A stretch of DNA of 64,000 bases, taken from the NCBI GenBank assembly GCA_023415055.1, contig JAEZLZ010000126.1, forward strand, positions 25,110 through 89,109, written 5' to 3'. This document shows, in pieces, positions 8,164 through 17,449 of the stretch. Source of the stretch: Bacillota bacterium (lineage in GTDB: Bacteria > Bacillota > Clostridia > Lachnospirales > Lachnospiraceae). Below the pieces are notes generated by a model, which worked only from the letters and a program-made list of their open reading frames with translations, was not told the DNA's origin and made no database searches. Each line of letters starts with the position of its first letter. The first letter of the stretch is position 1. The position numbers and the translations under genes were made by a program.

Positions 8164-9178
8164 CATTCTTTCCTCCCTCTCGTTCACTAACAATGATATC
8201 GATCATTTTCTTCCAGGCATTTTGATCTTTTGTTCCAAGCATACGATAGATCTCGTTATATAGATTTGTTTCACTAATCGGTAGGTAGATTACCTTTGAA
8301 AACAAACAACAATCTTCAGCGGCTTTATCTTCCCCTTGCTTCGCACATTCACAAGCCATAATCAATGATAAGTATGCAAAATTGATATAAATCTGTGTCT
8401 GTTCCTTCAAATTGATACGGTCTGTCTCGCTGTTTTCATAGGTTCTGATAAATTGTAATATTGATACATAGGTCGCAATCATTTTCTGCAGAATGTTATT
8501 GCAATTAATTGATTCGGTATATATGCTTCCTCCCTCATCATGTAGATAAAGCATATTTTCATTATTCCCTTGAGTAAACCGATAAGTCCAGTAATGAGGA
8601 TCGTAATATAGCCATCCGTCAAAATTAGCTCCTGCGTCCATTTCCTTTCTCTTATCAAAATATAAAATTCTGTGTGTAGCGCCTCGAGTTAAATATTCCA
8701 GTCTGTCATTTCTAGTTATGATACGATCCTTATCAAACAGAGGATTTTGCCTTTTAACCACACCTTCTTCATCTTCAAGCATTGCTTCGCAAATGATGCC
8801 GCCTACTTCTTGATTCTTATATTGATTCATGAGGGTGATACACTTTTGAATATATTCAGGGTTTATAATATCTCCCGGACATAATTCCAATATGTATTTG
8901 TTATGAATTCTTGAACTCATTATTGATAAGAGATTTGCTGTATAATAATCCAATGCCTCTCTAATCCTGCTATCTTTTCTATAGATTGCTAAGTGTTTCA
9001 TTGGATAATTGAGCATCCAAAGATACATCTCCTCATCTGAGCCAAAATCCACAATGATTACTTCGATATTATCCTCACCGTAAGTTTGAAGCCTTATACT
9101 ATCCAGAGTTCTTTGAAGTGGTTGTTTTTGATTACAGGTTGAGATCAGAATTCGTACTTTATCGACTTCTTCAATCAT
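8156..9178 (-). CDS. GT2-fold protein, type A (second copy)
   Basis: This paralogue of 5097-6095 has VRILISTCNQKQPLQRTLDSIR and EVIIVDFGSDEEM for the nucleotide-binding half, and LELCPGDIINPEY where DxD is expected. The C-terminal half is helical with several cysteines (MACECAKQGEDKAAEDCC). Its ATG overlaps the stop of the B12-type radical SAM gene (TAATG), so the two are translationally coupled. Divergence from classic GT2 active-site motifs means the activity is uncertain. The coupling suggests its product acts with, or directly after, the radical SAM enzyme. Confidence 0.7.
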   Translation of the reverse strand: MIEEVDKVRILISTCNQKQPLQRTLDSIRLQTYGEDNIEVIIVDFGSDEEMYLWMLNYPMKHLAIYRKDSRIREALDYYTANLLSIMSSRIHNKYILELCPGDIINPEYIQKCITLMNQYKNQEVGGIICEAMLEDEEGVVKRQNPLFDKDRIITRNDRLEYLTRGATHRILYFDKRKEMDAGANFDGWLYYDPHYWTYRFTQGNNENMLYLHDEGGSIYTESINCNNILQKMIATYVSILQFIRTYENSETDRINLKEQTQIYINFAYLSLIMACECAKQGEDKAAEDCCLFSKVIYLPISETNLYNEIYRMLGTKDQNAWKKMIDIIVSEREGGKNDE

Positions 9179-10965
9179 TATTCCTTTTCCTCCCCCACCA
9201 TTACGTCAAACAAATATTGATTCAGATTATAAACCTCTATTACTGAAGGGTATGTGTTTTCAATAAATTGCTTTATTGCAGTATTGGTTACCGGTGCATT
9301 GGTTCCAATTAAGATCATATTCGGATGTATCTCATTAACTTTTTCGGTTGGGTAAACCATTTTCCCTTCCATCATACGTTGTTTATTCTCATTCTTATCA
9401 ACGAGATAAATGTTATCTTTCTTTATGATATTACTTTGATGTAGCATTTTTAAGCCTTCATTCCCCATACCCCATAAAACAACTGCTTTCTCCTTCCATA
9501 AGAGCTCCAGCTTTTCTTCCATGGTATCTAGATAATGATTATATAGATTTATCGTAAAATTCTTGCCACAGTTTTCGCAGGATCCATTTTGGGTACCAAC
9601 AAAATCATTAGAGTAACAAACAATTTCTTCACCGCATAAGGAGCATCTGCCCTTCACTAACACCTTTCTCTTATCTAGGTCGACCTTCGTAACCAGCATG
9701 TCCTGAAGTGGGTATTCACGATTCACAACAGCTTGATCCATTATCTCTACACATTGTTTATATTCTTCATCTGTCATCCTGGTTATGTTGATAACAAAAT
9801 TCCCCTCTTCCAGATATCTTACCTCGTCCTTAATCATACCCTTCGCTACCGCATATTCATATAAATGTGAGCCCGGTAAGACTAATATTTTATTAAAGCC
9901 TAATAAAATATCCGGATGAGATTGATACCATTCCAAGCATTTCATAAAGCTTTCCACGGTATCCTCTTTATCACCAAGTAGCAGATTTCCGAATGGACAT
10001 ATTCCGGCTTCCCGGGCCATTTGTAAGGCAATCTCCACCTGTTCAATTGTAGTATGCTTCTCCATACTCTTAAGAATCCTATTATCCGCACTTTCTATTC
10101 CAAAACTAAGTGAAACACATCCGGCCTTCTTCATTTTTTTCAAAATATTCACATTAATGCGGTCCACTCTCATCTGGCAGCTCCAACGAATGTGATAAGG
10201 TTCGATACGATTGCAGAACTTCTCCATTTTATCATTATTGGTAGAAAACAACTCGTCCAGAATCCCGAGTGATTTAACATTATATTTGTCCACAAGCCAG
10301 TCAATTTCTTGAAATACATTATCTAATGACCTGGCTCGATATTTCTTACCGCAGGTGTGAAAACAGAAAGAACAATTATATGGACAGGACCTGCTGGTAC
10401 AGATGCTGATTTCATTTTTCCCATCATATTGGAAACCATCATAATCAGGAAAAGGGAGAGCATCCAGATCCTCAATGTCCTTTCGAGGCTGTGTTCTGAC
10501 TGGCTTACCACTATCATTACGGTATACAATACCTTTTACCTCATTGATTCTTCCTTGATTGTCCAGTGCATCAGCTAACTCTTTGATTGTTATTTCACCT
10601 TCTGAGATCATTCCTATATCCAGTTCCGGAATTCCTTCCATGATAACTTCCGGAGTAGCAGTCACCATTCCGCCCCCAGCCATAGTAATGATATCCGGTT
10701 TGATTCTTCTGGCTGTGGAAATAATATTTCTGATTTGCAAGAAATGTGGGCTTAGCCCCCCAGTAGCGATAACATCAATCTTATGGTCATATATCGCTTT
10801 CTTCAGTTCTTCCTCCAATTTCCCTAAATTTACATTAAGGTTCAGACAAAAAACGGTACTTCTAGTCTGTTTCAGGCTTGCACTGACGTAGGCCATTCCT
10901 AAAGGAAACATGTATGGTTCTCCAGATTTTTGAATAAATCTTGGCATTACAAATAAGTAATTCAT
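9178..10965 (-). CDS. B12-binding-type radical SAM protein with Zn-ribbon and C-terminal Rossmann-like domain
   Basis: The start is the ATG at 10965 after AAGGAG. Residues ~1-150 form a cobalamin-binding-like Rossmann domain (FPLGMAYVSASL, IDVIATGGLSPHFLQIRNI, DIGMISEGE); a DxHxxG base-off motif is not seen. Residues ~180-400 are a radical SAM barrel with Cys194, Cys198 and Cys201 (CPYNCSFC). A four-cysteine ribbon (CSLCGEE ... CENCGKNF) follows, then a Rossmann-like end (VVLWGMGNEGLKML). B12 radical SAM enzymes include methyltransferases and ring-rearranging enzymes. The setting among glycosyltransferases points to modification of a flagellar sugar or of flagellin itself. The precise reaction is unknown. 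Confidence 0.85.
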   Translation of the reverse strand: MNYLFVMPRFIQKSGEPYMFPLGMAYVSASLKQTRSTVFCLNLNVNLGKLEEELKKAIYDHKIDVIATGGLSPHFLQIRNIISTARRIKPDIITMAGGGMVTATPEVIMEGIPELDIGMISEGEITIKELADALDNQGRINEVKGIVYRNDSGKPVRTQPRKDIEDLDALPFPDYDGFQYDGKNEISICTSRSCPYNCSFCFHTCGKKYRARSLDNVFQEIDWLVDKYNVKSLGILDELFSTNNDKMEKFCNRIEPYHIRWSCQMRVDRINVNILKKMKKAGCVSLSFGIESADNRILKSMEKHTTIEQVEIALQMAREAGICPFGNLLLGDKEDTVESFMKCLEWYQSHPDILLGFNKILVLPGSHLYEYAVAKGMIKDEVRYLEEGNFVINITRMTDEEYKQCVEIMDQAVVNREYPLQDMLVTKVDLDKRKVLVKGRCSLCGEEIVCYSNDFVGTQNGSCENCGKNFTINLYNHYLDTMEEKLELLWKEKAVVLWGMGNEGLKMLHQSNIIKKDNIYLVDKNENKQRMMEGKMVYPTEKVNEIHPNMILIGTNAPVTNTAIKQFIENTYPSVIEVYNLNQYLFDVMVGEEKE

Positions 10966-10967
10966 AG

Positions 10968-12428
10968 TTACTCTCCTTCTTCCCACCATTCCAAAACCTG
11001 CAATAATACGTATTCTACATTATCCTCTTTAAAATTTGGTTGATATATAAATTCATTTCTTACAGCGATTCTTTTTCTATAGTCCGGCAATATTCGTTGA
11101 TCATACTTTGCAGAGCAGTAACCCTTTTTATAAATACTGATCTCACGTACAATAAGCGTACTGCAGGTATTGTTAAGTTCTAATTGAAGAGTCTGCCCTC
11201 TTCCCATCATGATTCCCTCATATTGATTGTTGGAGTAATCATAGACAATTCCCAGATGCATCATTTGTGTTCCCAACTTGTACTTCTCAAAAAATTTATG
11301 ATACACCGGATTATTATCATAAGGTTCAAAACTGTTATAATTTATTTGAATTCGATTCATCATTCCTGCATTCGTATGGAATACTGCATTGTATTTCCTT
11401 GCATCAAATTTTGCTCGTTCTAAAATTTGCCTAACCTGTTCTTTTTCCTCGGGTTCCAGTGCTTCAATCGGCTTGAGTAGATTCTCATGTACGCCGATAG
11501 AATTGGGACGTAGCTCAAGATTGTTGGCATGATAATTAAAGCCATGCTGATAAGCGAATCTACTTACCTCTGTGATGGATTGCCAGGTTAAATTGCAGAT
11601 AACAGAAGAGATTGAGACGCGGGACCTATTATATCCCTTAGCATCGATAACTTTGACGATTCTATCCAGATTTTCCAGTATAAGAGATAACCGCCCATGC
11701 TTTCGAATCTTTGCGAATAATTCAGGATCCAACGTTTCCAAGCTTACACGCAGTGCTTTATGCTCTGCCAGCAGCTCAATCTCTGCATCTGTATATTTCT
11801 TACTTAGATTCGTAGTTAAAGAAAGCTCTATATCTGGATATTTATTATGAAAATCTGTAAATATCTCACACCATCTCGGATGAAGAGTAACCTCTCCAAA
11901 GACGCCTGTCTCGATTAATTGTACCCCTTTCTCCACAAGCATCTCCAAACAATCCATCATATTCTCTGATGGGAAATCCATCTTAAAGTAAGGATTCTTA
12001 TCTGCCAATACGGATTGATTGCAGTAGATACATCTTAGGTTGCAGCGGTTTGTCAAACCAATTCCTGCTCTCCGGATCACTTCAACCTCTGAATAATCGG
12101 TAATATCGGAATAATCAAAACCCCATTGTCTGAACTTTTCCTCTAATTTTCTCGTGTATTCCTCAGTCGTAATAAGCTTGGGAGAAACTAATGCACAGCT
12201 CTGACACATTGGCCGGAGATTGCCGGTCAATAAACCTTTTTTTAACGCCTTCAATGCAGAATTGTTCAGTACGTCACCGGTTTCTTCCCCTTTGGAATGA
12301 GGTATTACATAATCTAAAATAAAATCTCCATAGTCCGCATCATTCATAGCACAGCAGGGGCATATCAAACCTCCTGCATGTATAATTTTAAAATGCCATG
12401 GATCAAAGCATTCTCTTGTCAGAGCCAT
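10968..12428 (-). CDS. Radical SAM enzyme with N-terminal auxiliary-cluster cysteines
   Basis: The [4Fe-4S] motif is Cys129, Cys133, Cys136 (NRCNLRCIYC). Unusually, the extra cysteines come before the barrel: Cys23, Cys25, Cys26 (LICPCC) and Cys75, Cys78 (CQSC). They look like a SPASM-type cluster site, which normally sits C-terminal. The last ~120 residues (YEGIMMGRGQTLQLELNN...) resemble a beta-rich domain of unknown type. The gene sits 2 bp before the B12-type radical SAM gene and is surely co-transcribed with it. The family is certain; the substrate is unknown but is likely a glycan or glycosylated protein. Confidence 0.8.
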   Translation of the reverse strand: MALTRECFDPWHFKIIHAGGLICPCCAMNDADYGDFILDYVIPHSKGEETGDVLNNSALKALKKGLLTGNLRPMCQSCALVSPKLITTEEYTRKLEEKFRQWGFDYSDITDYSEVEVIRRAGIGLTNRCNLRCIYCNQSVLADKNPYFKMDFPSENMMDCLEMLVEKGVQLIETGVFGEVTLHPRWCEIFTDFHNKYPDIELSLTTNLSKKYTDAEIELLAEHKALRVSLETLDPELFAKIRKHGRLSLILENLDRIVKVIDAKGYNRSRVSISSVICNLTWQSITEVSRFAYQHGFNYHANNLELRPNSIGVHENLLKPIEALEPEEKEQVRQILERAKFDARKYNAVFHTNAGMMNRIQINYNSFEPYDNNPVYHKFFEKYKLGTQMMHLGIVYDYSNNQYEGIMMGRGQTLQLELNNTCSTLIVREISIYKKGYCSAKYDQRILPDYRKRIAVRNEFIYQPNFKEDNVEYVLLQVLEWWEEGE

Positions 12429-12449
12429 ATTGCCCTCCTAACATTTCAT

Positions 12450-14732
12450 CTATTCCTTCACACCATTGCTCAATTTCTCGGATAGTACAACTGCTTCGAA
12501 AATATTGCTAACACTATACCTTGAAGCATCGATAATCTGATTATTTTCCGAAGTCTTTCCCTCTTGATAGGTTTTGACTGTGGATGTAATACTATGTGGT
12601 ATGTATCTAGGAATTACGGCTTGCTGATATATTTCCTGATCAAACCATGCTAAGAACTCCTCTCCACGCAGGGAAGCAATATATCTTGCTTGATGAAGAT
12701 ATTTATCAAAGAAAACATCCGTATAATGATGTTGATTAAAAAATTCAGTAAATATCTTTTTAAAATCCAATACTTCTGTTAGCCACTCCTCCGGGATCAA
12801 TCCAATTCGGATTGCTCTCAGAACATTCCAATACAAGGTACATACATCATCTTTTCCCTGTGGTATCAAATGTTCATAACTGTTATTGCAGTAAATAGCT
12901 ACATTACTTGTTAGCTTTTTATTCGTTTCACTGTCCAAGTCGACTGCATCACCTCGAGTGGTTATAGAACGATAGCCCATAGAGCCGTTTGACATGCCAG
13001 CGATCGTTATAGGATAATCTATATTTAAAATAGTTTTATTTATTACTGCATTGATCACACCAATACTGACATCCTGACTACAGCCGTCCCATAGTCGTCC
13101 AGTTCGGGATAGTAATTCCTTCATGTATTCTCTTCTGAATCCGGAATTGATATATAGCAGCGGTAAACTATAGATGTTCTGCGTATTATTTAATATTTCT
13201 GCAAGATAATCAATACTATTTTTGTGATAATATTCATTTCTTTCTTTTTTATGTAATATAATTAATTCATTTTCCTGGCCACCATTAAATCCCGGCCATG
13301 CATAAAATCCGCGTTTCCATTGTATTATCGGTGCTTCAGGATAATCCGTAAGAACTTCACTAAGTTTCGATAAGGACCAGGAATATAATCCGTCATCTCC
13401 ACCGATAGCTAGAATAAAAGTTCCTCTTGCTTTTAGAAATGCATATTCAAAGCTTTTTGTAAGCTGAAGGTCTCTTGGTGTTCGGAAATACTTGATTCTG
13501 CTGTCATTGACATCATCGCAAAGAGACTTAATTTCATTATATCCTTCCTGAGAATTATCGCTTATAATAATTTCATACTTTCCCTGATAATCCTGTCTCA
13601 AGCAGGTTTGTAGCGTATGTTGAAGTGTTCCTGCTGCATTTCTTGCAGGAATTATAATGGAGAAAGTGCATTCATCCGGGGCTTTTAAACTTTGGTAGAC
13701 ATCCCCTTTATAAACACTTTTCAGATATCCAAGATAGTCTCCTAACCAAGCAAAGCATAGGTTATTGCTTAATTCGTTTCTGATCTCTGCTAAAGCCTCC
13801 AAGTTCTTTCTTAAAATCGAGTATTGCATCAGATTCTGCATCATATCTGATTCACATATTAAAATAGCAAACTTATCTGTTGCAGTATTCCATGACAAAT
13901 ACTTCAAAATATGATCAATATTACTTTCTAAAATCCCATTCTCTTTGTAATAATATAATACTGTATAGTATATTGCATACTCCGTCTCATAACGACTTTC
14001 AATACTTTTTAGTAATGCACTCTCACTTTCAATGACGTTGTCAAGTACATTCTCCTCACCTTCTACAACAACAGCGATTGAATGACCTAAATCATGGATC
14101 ACATAGGACAAAACATTGACTAATTGCTGATTCGAGTTATTAGAAATTAATATAAAACATCGATTAGAATCCTGTAATTGTTCCAGAAGATATCCATAGT
14201 TAGGCAATGAATAGAACCAATCATTTTCATCTCTTACTGACTGTTTTTTTTCACACAAATACTGGAGAATGATATAAAATTCTAGAATCATGCTATTCAA
14301 TAATAAAATGGAGCAGAGCTTTGACAAAGAGGAATAGGAATAGTGATTCTCTTTCACATTTTTAGCTAATCTTTCGATTTCCTCTTGCGGCACGTTCAAG
14401 TTAATGTGATCAATTAATTTGCTGTAATAGCGTTCTAATCGAATTTCTTGCAGTTGGTCTTTATGCATCTTTGCCCAGTTTATGTGAAAATCTCTCACTT
14501 CTTTCATTCCCGGATAATCATATAAACATATGAATTTATCATTTAATAACGGCCAAACCTTTTCTTCAGAACCTATTGCGATATAATATTCTGCCTTGGT
14601 GATATACCACAGTAATCTTACCGGTTTATAACTAAACAATTTCTCCAATTCTTCCTGAACATGCTCTAAATCACCTTGTGATATACTATTCCTAATGTAA
14701 TTGAGTGCAGTGAAATATTCCTGTTCTGTCAT
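12450..14732 (-). CDS. Large protein with internal family 2 glycosyltransferase domain
   Basis: This 760-residue protein has a helical, TPR-like N-terminal half (residues 1-340) that includes a possible ligand-binding stretch (CFILISNNSNQQLVNVLSYV). A GT2 domain then begins about residue 355 (FSIIIPARNAAGTLQHTLQTCL, YEIIISDNSQEGYNE) and carries ILAIGGDDGLYSW as the acidic motif. The C-terminal part contains a segment (YSLPLLYINSGFRREYMKEL ... GCSQDVSIGVINAVI) typical of GT2 acceptor domains. It lies between two radical SAM genes and is closely spaced to both. It is probably a transferase building the flagellar glycan; donor and acceptor are unknown. Confidence 0.8.
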   Translation of the reverse strand: MTEQEYFTALNYIRNSISQGDLEHVQEELEKLFSYKPVRLLWYITKAEYYIAIGSEEKVWPLLNDKFICLYDYPGMKEVRDFHINWAKMHKDQLQEIRLERYYSKLIDHINLNVPQEEIERLAKNVKENHYSYSSLSKLCSILLLNSMILEFYIILQYLCEKKQSVRDENDWFYSLPNYGYLLEQLQDSNRCFILISNNSNQQLVNVLSYVIHDLGHSIAVVVEGEENVLDNVIESESALLKSIESRYETEYAIYYTVLYYYKENGILESNIDHILKYLSWNTATDKFAILICESDMMQNLMQYSILRKNLEALAEIRNELSNNLCFAWLGDYLGYLKSVYKGDVYQSLKAPDECTFSIIIPARNAAGTLQHTLQTCLRQDYQGKYEIIISDNSQEGYNEIKSLCDDVNDSRIKYFRTPRDLQLTKSFEYAFLKARGTFILAIGGDDGLYSWSLSKLSEVLTDYPEAPIIQWKRGFYAWPGFNGGQENELIILHKKERNEYYHKNSIDYLAEILNNTQNIYSLPLLYINSGFRREYMKELLSRTGRLWDGCSQDVSIGVINAVINKTILNIDYPITIAGMSNGSMGYRSITTRGDAVDLDSETNKKLTSNVAIYCNNSYEHLIPQGKDDVCTLYWNVLRAIRIGLIPEEWLTEVLDFKKIFTEFFNQHHYTDVFFDKYLHQARYIASLRGEEFLAWFDQEIYQQAVIPRYIPHSITSTVKTYQEGKTSENNQIIDASRYSVSNIFEAVVLSEKLSNGVKE

Positions 14733-14787
14733 TGCTGTTATTTTTCTCCTTTTATCACCTGTGTTTTAAGAATTAATTGCAATATTG

Positions 14788-15855
14788 TTATAACCAATAA
14801 GGCTTCTGCGTCCTGTCATCCTCACTGAATACTTCTGTCCACGGCACCGGAACGGGCTTTCCATAGATGTGCTCTGCTACATACTTTTTAATAAAATCCA
14901 GATCCTCTGCTATTAAGCAGGTATCCACATGCTCGCCGAAATGTTTGATATTCAATCCGGTCTGAATGATATCCTTGAGAGGTGCATCCAAGATATTACC
15001 AATAGATGTATGAATATACGGGCAAGGTTGTACATCTCCGTATTGGGTGACGGTTATAAAACCTTTTACACCGATGCATCCCATGTCAAGACCATATCCC
15101 GGAGTCAAATGCGTACAAACACTATATTTTTTCTCGAGCTCACTCATGTATGCCATATCTTTTCTGTCAATCAGATTGTCAAAGTGTCCTTCCCAGGCAC
15201 CTACCGGCTTTGCATACGATACAAAAACATTCAAACCCATTTTATTAAAATACTCAAGAAACTGTAGAAACTCCTCAGAATGAAGACGATCTTTTGTTAC
15301 AACCGTCTGAATATAAAGAGGCAATCCGATCCGCTGACATTCCTTAATTCCTGCCATTGCTTTTGCATGGGAACCTGGCATGCGGCGAAACTCATCATGC
15401 TCCTCCGGATTCAAGCTGTCGATACTCAGCTGAATTCGGTCAATTCCGATTTTTTTCATATGCTCTGCCTTTTCCGCTAGTAAAAAGCCATTGGAATCAC
15501 AATTAATATAGAACTTCTCAGGATTGATTGCTGCAATCAGCTCGTCCAAATCCGGAAATACGGTAGGTTCTCCACCACTAATTACAAATCTTGCAAGTCC
15601 CAAATCATCCGCCTGTTTTGAAAGCACCGAGATATCGGCAGGTGTCAGCTTACGCTTATCCTTTGTACCTTGAAATCGTTTTATAGAGCAATGCTCACAT
15701 CTCATATTACAGATATAGTTATACTGCAGCTGAATTATTGCAATGCTTTCTCCACGATTATACTTTTCTGTAAACTTTGAAACCTTTTCATATACATAAG
15801 GCTTACTTTCTTTTAAATAATTTCTGCCGGCTTGTTCTTTTGTTGATAATACCAT
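14788..15855 (-). CDS. Radical SAM/SPASM-domain enzyme
   Basis: Cys49, Cys53 and Cys56 (CNMRCEHC) bind the SAM cluster, and FVISGGEPTVFPDL is the GGE motif contacting SAM. C-terminal cysteines (SVCTHL, MGCIGVKG, VQPCPYIHTSIGNI, DTCLIAED) fit a SPASM/twitch auxiliary-cluster region. SPASM proteins modify peptides, sugars and proteins (for example the aminoglycoside enzyme BtrN and anaerobic sulfatase maturases). The gene lies directly downstream of the NeuB-cupin gene, about 30 bp away, with a strong AAAAGGAGG site. I infer a sugar-oxidising or epimerising step in the same glycan pathway. Confidence 0.85.
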   Translation of the reverse strand: MVLSTKEQAGRNYLKESKPYVYEKVSKFTEKYNRGESIAIIQLQYNYICNMRCEHCSIKRFQGTKDKRKLTPADISVLSKQADDLGLARFVISGGEPTVFPDLDELIAAINPEKFYINCDSNGFLLAEKAEHMKKIGIDRIQLSIDSLNPEEHDEFRRMPGSHAKAMAGIKECQRIGLPLYIQTVVTKDRLHSEEFLQFLEYFNKMGLNVFVSYAKPVGAWEGHFDNLIDRKDMAYMSELEKKYSVCTHLTPGYGLDMGCIGVKGFITVTQYGDVQPCPYIHTSIGNILDAPLKDIIQTGLNIKHFGEHVDTCLIAEDLDFIKKYVAEHIYGKPVPVPWTEVFSEDDRTQKPYWL

Positions 15856-15886
15856 TCAGCTCCTCCTTTTGGTAACTACCGTTTAT

Positions 15887-17413
15887 CTATATTTGAAGCT
15901 CCATCATCATTTCCTTCGTAATATATACTCTGGTCTTTCTCGGACTCACAAATTCCGCTTCCTCCTCATAAAAGGAATCACAGCCAAAATGTGTTGTTGA
16001 GATCTCTTCAAAGACACATCCATCTTCTGAGCTGAAGCTATGATTTACTCCCCTCTCTACCACCATGGACTCGCCCGTCGATACTCTTGTCGGTACTCCG
16101 TCACAAACCGTATCTAAAGAACCATAGAGTACGATAAAGGTCTCTTCCTTTTGCTTATGAAGATGCGCCGGATGAGACTGTCCGGGTAAAACCACCATAA
16201 TTTTCTTGCAATATTCACGGTTAATACAATTAATTATCGTTACACCAATATTTTCAAACCTATCTCTCCCATAATGATGTGAGATATCACAGGTACTATC
16301 TACTGGAATGATTACATTGCTCTTTTTCAGTAATATCATGACCTTCTGCACAATGTCTCGAATTCTGGCAGTATCATCCCATATGAGAACATCTGTTGTC
16401 ATAATAGGTTTATTCTCTTCGATCGTCACATTTCCAACCGTCAAACTGCTGTACTTCGATAAGTCACCAGCCAGAACCTGACCTTCCTGGCAAGGAAATG
16501 CCAGATAGATATCATTCATATCCAACCTTTCACCCGGTAGTAGCTTCTTTCGTGCAAAGGCTCCTCGCTGAAGTGCTGCCAGGTCTGCTTTTTCCTTGGG
16601 ATTTGGGATATATCTGGAGCCTGACACTCCGCACATAAGGTAGGTTTTTCTTGCTGCTTCCAACCATCTTGCTATCTGATCCGGTCTGGCAGAATAATTA
16701 TTCAGCTTTATATCCGCTGTTTCAACTCCTACATGCTTCTCAAAAATAACTGCACCCTTGGCTATTGCCATCTTAATCGGTTCCATATCCTCTGGGGCTT
16801 CATGGGTAGAAAAGCCGACACGAATTCCCGGATAACGCTCCCTAAATAATGATATCTGATTCATCTGCAGATTTTCATCCAGAGCCGGATACTCAGCGAT
16901 ACAATGCATTAAAGAAAAATCTATATGTCGGTGATAAAAGAAGTTTACTACTCTGTCAATATCCTCTATTGTACTTCCCGCTCCCGATGCTATTACCGGT
17001 TTATTCTTCTCAGCAATTTTCTCTAATAGATTCCAATCTGTAAAAGAGCAGCTGGCAATCTTGATGACATCATAATTCTGCTCCACGATCCGATCTACCG
17101 ACACCTCATCAAAAGGAGTACAGATTGTATACATTCCATGCTCTTCCACTTCTCTTTTTAATTCCAGAAATTGCTCCTGTGTTAGCTTTGTATCCTTAAA
17201 TCTCTTCACGTTTTTAATATCATCCCTGTTCAAGTAATCCGGATGAATGAAAGTATCAAGCTCGCGATATTGGAATTTCACAGCAAAATCATACTCATGA
17301 TAATCTTCTGTGATATGACTCAGTTCGCGAATGATCTGCTTACCATGCTCAACGCTTCCTTGATGATTATTCGCCATTTCAAATATAAATAAAGGTTTCT
17401 CAAATATTGCCAT
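15887..17413 (-). CDS. NeuB-family nonulosonate synthase fused to a cupin domain
   Basis: Residues ~1-270 are the PEP-condensing TIM barrel of sialic/legionaminic/pseudaminic synthases (FEMANNHQGS, CTPFDEVSVDRI, HCIAEYPALDENLQMN, VGFSTHE, FEKHVGVE). Residues ~285-350 form the SAF/antifreeze-like domain (RGAFARKKLLPGERLDMNDI). A C-terminal cupin (~residue 400 on: SHPAHLHKQKEETFIVLYG) has the metal-binding HxH...E pattern. The normal NeuB length is about 350, so the extra ~155 residues are the cupin fusion. It condenses PEP with a six-carbon sugar to give a nine-carbon acid. The substrate sugar is not evident, because the other sialic or legionaminic genes are absent from this window. Confidence 0.9.
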   Translation of the reverse strand: MAIFEKPLFIFEMANNHQGSVEHGKQIIRELSHITEDYHEYDFAVKFQYRELDTFIHPDYLNRDDIKNVKRFKDTKLTQEQFLELKREVEEHGMYTICTPFDEVSVDRIVEQNYDVIKIASCSFTDWNLLEKIAEKNKPVIASGAGSTIEDIDRVVNFFYHRHIDFSLMHCIAEYPALDENLQMNQISLFRERYPGIRVGFSTHEAPEDMEPIKMAIAKGAVIFEKHVGVETADIKLNNYSARPDQIARWLEAARKTYLMCGVSGSRYIPNPKEKADLAALQRGAFARKKLLPGERLDMNDIYLAFPCQEGQVLAGDLSKYSSLTVGNVTIEENKPIMTTDVLIWDDTARIRDIVQKVMILLKKSNVIIPVDSTCDISHHYGRDRFENIGVTIINCINREYCKKIMVVLPGQSHPAHLHKQKEETFIVLYGSLDTVCDGVPTRVSTGESMVVERGVNHSFSSEDGCVFEEISTTHFGCDSFYEEEAEFVSPRKTRVYITKEMMMELQI

Positions 17414-17449
17414 ATAAGCCTCTCTTTCCTCTTATGTTTTAAGCCAAAC

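Noticed and set aside
10559..10891. Plus-strand ORF of 110 codons with hydrophobic stretches
   Set aside because: Antisense to the B12-type radical SAM gene; hydrophobic content comes from the reverse of its codons and no ribosome site is present.
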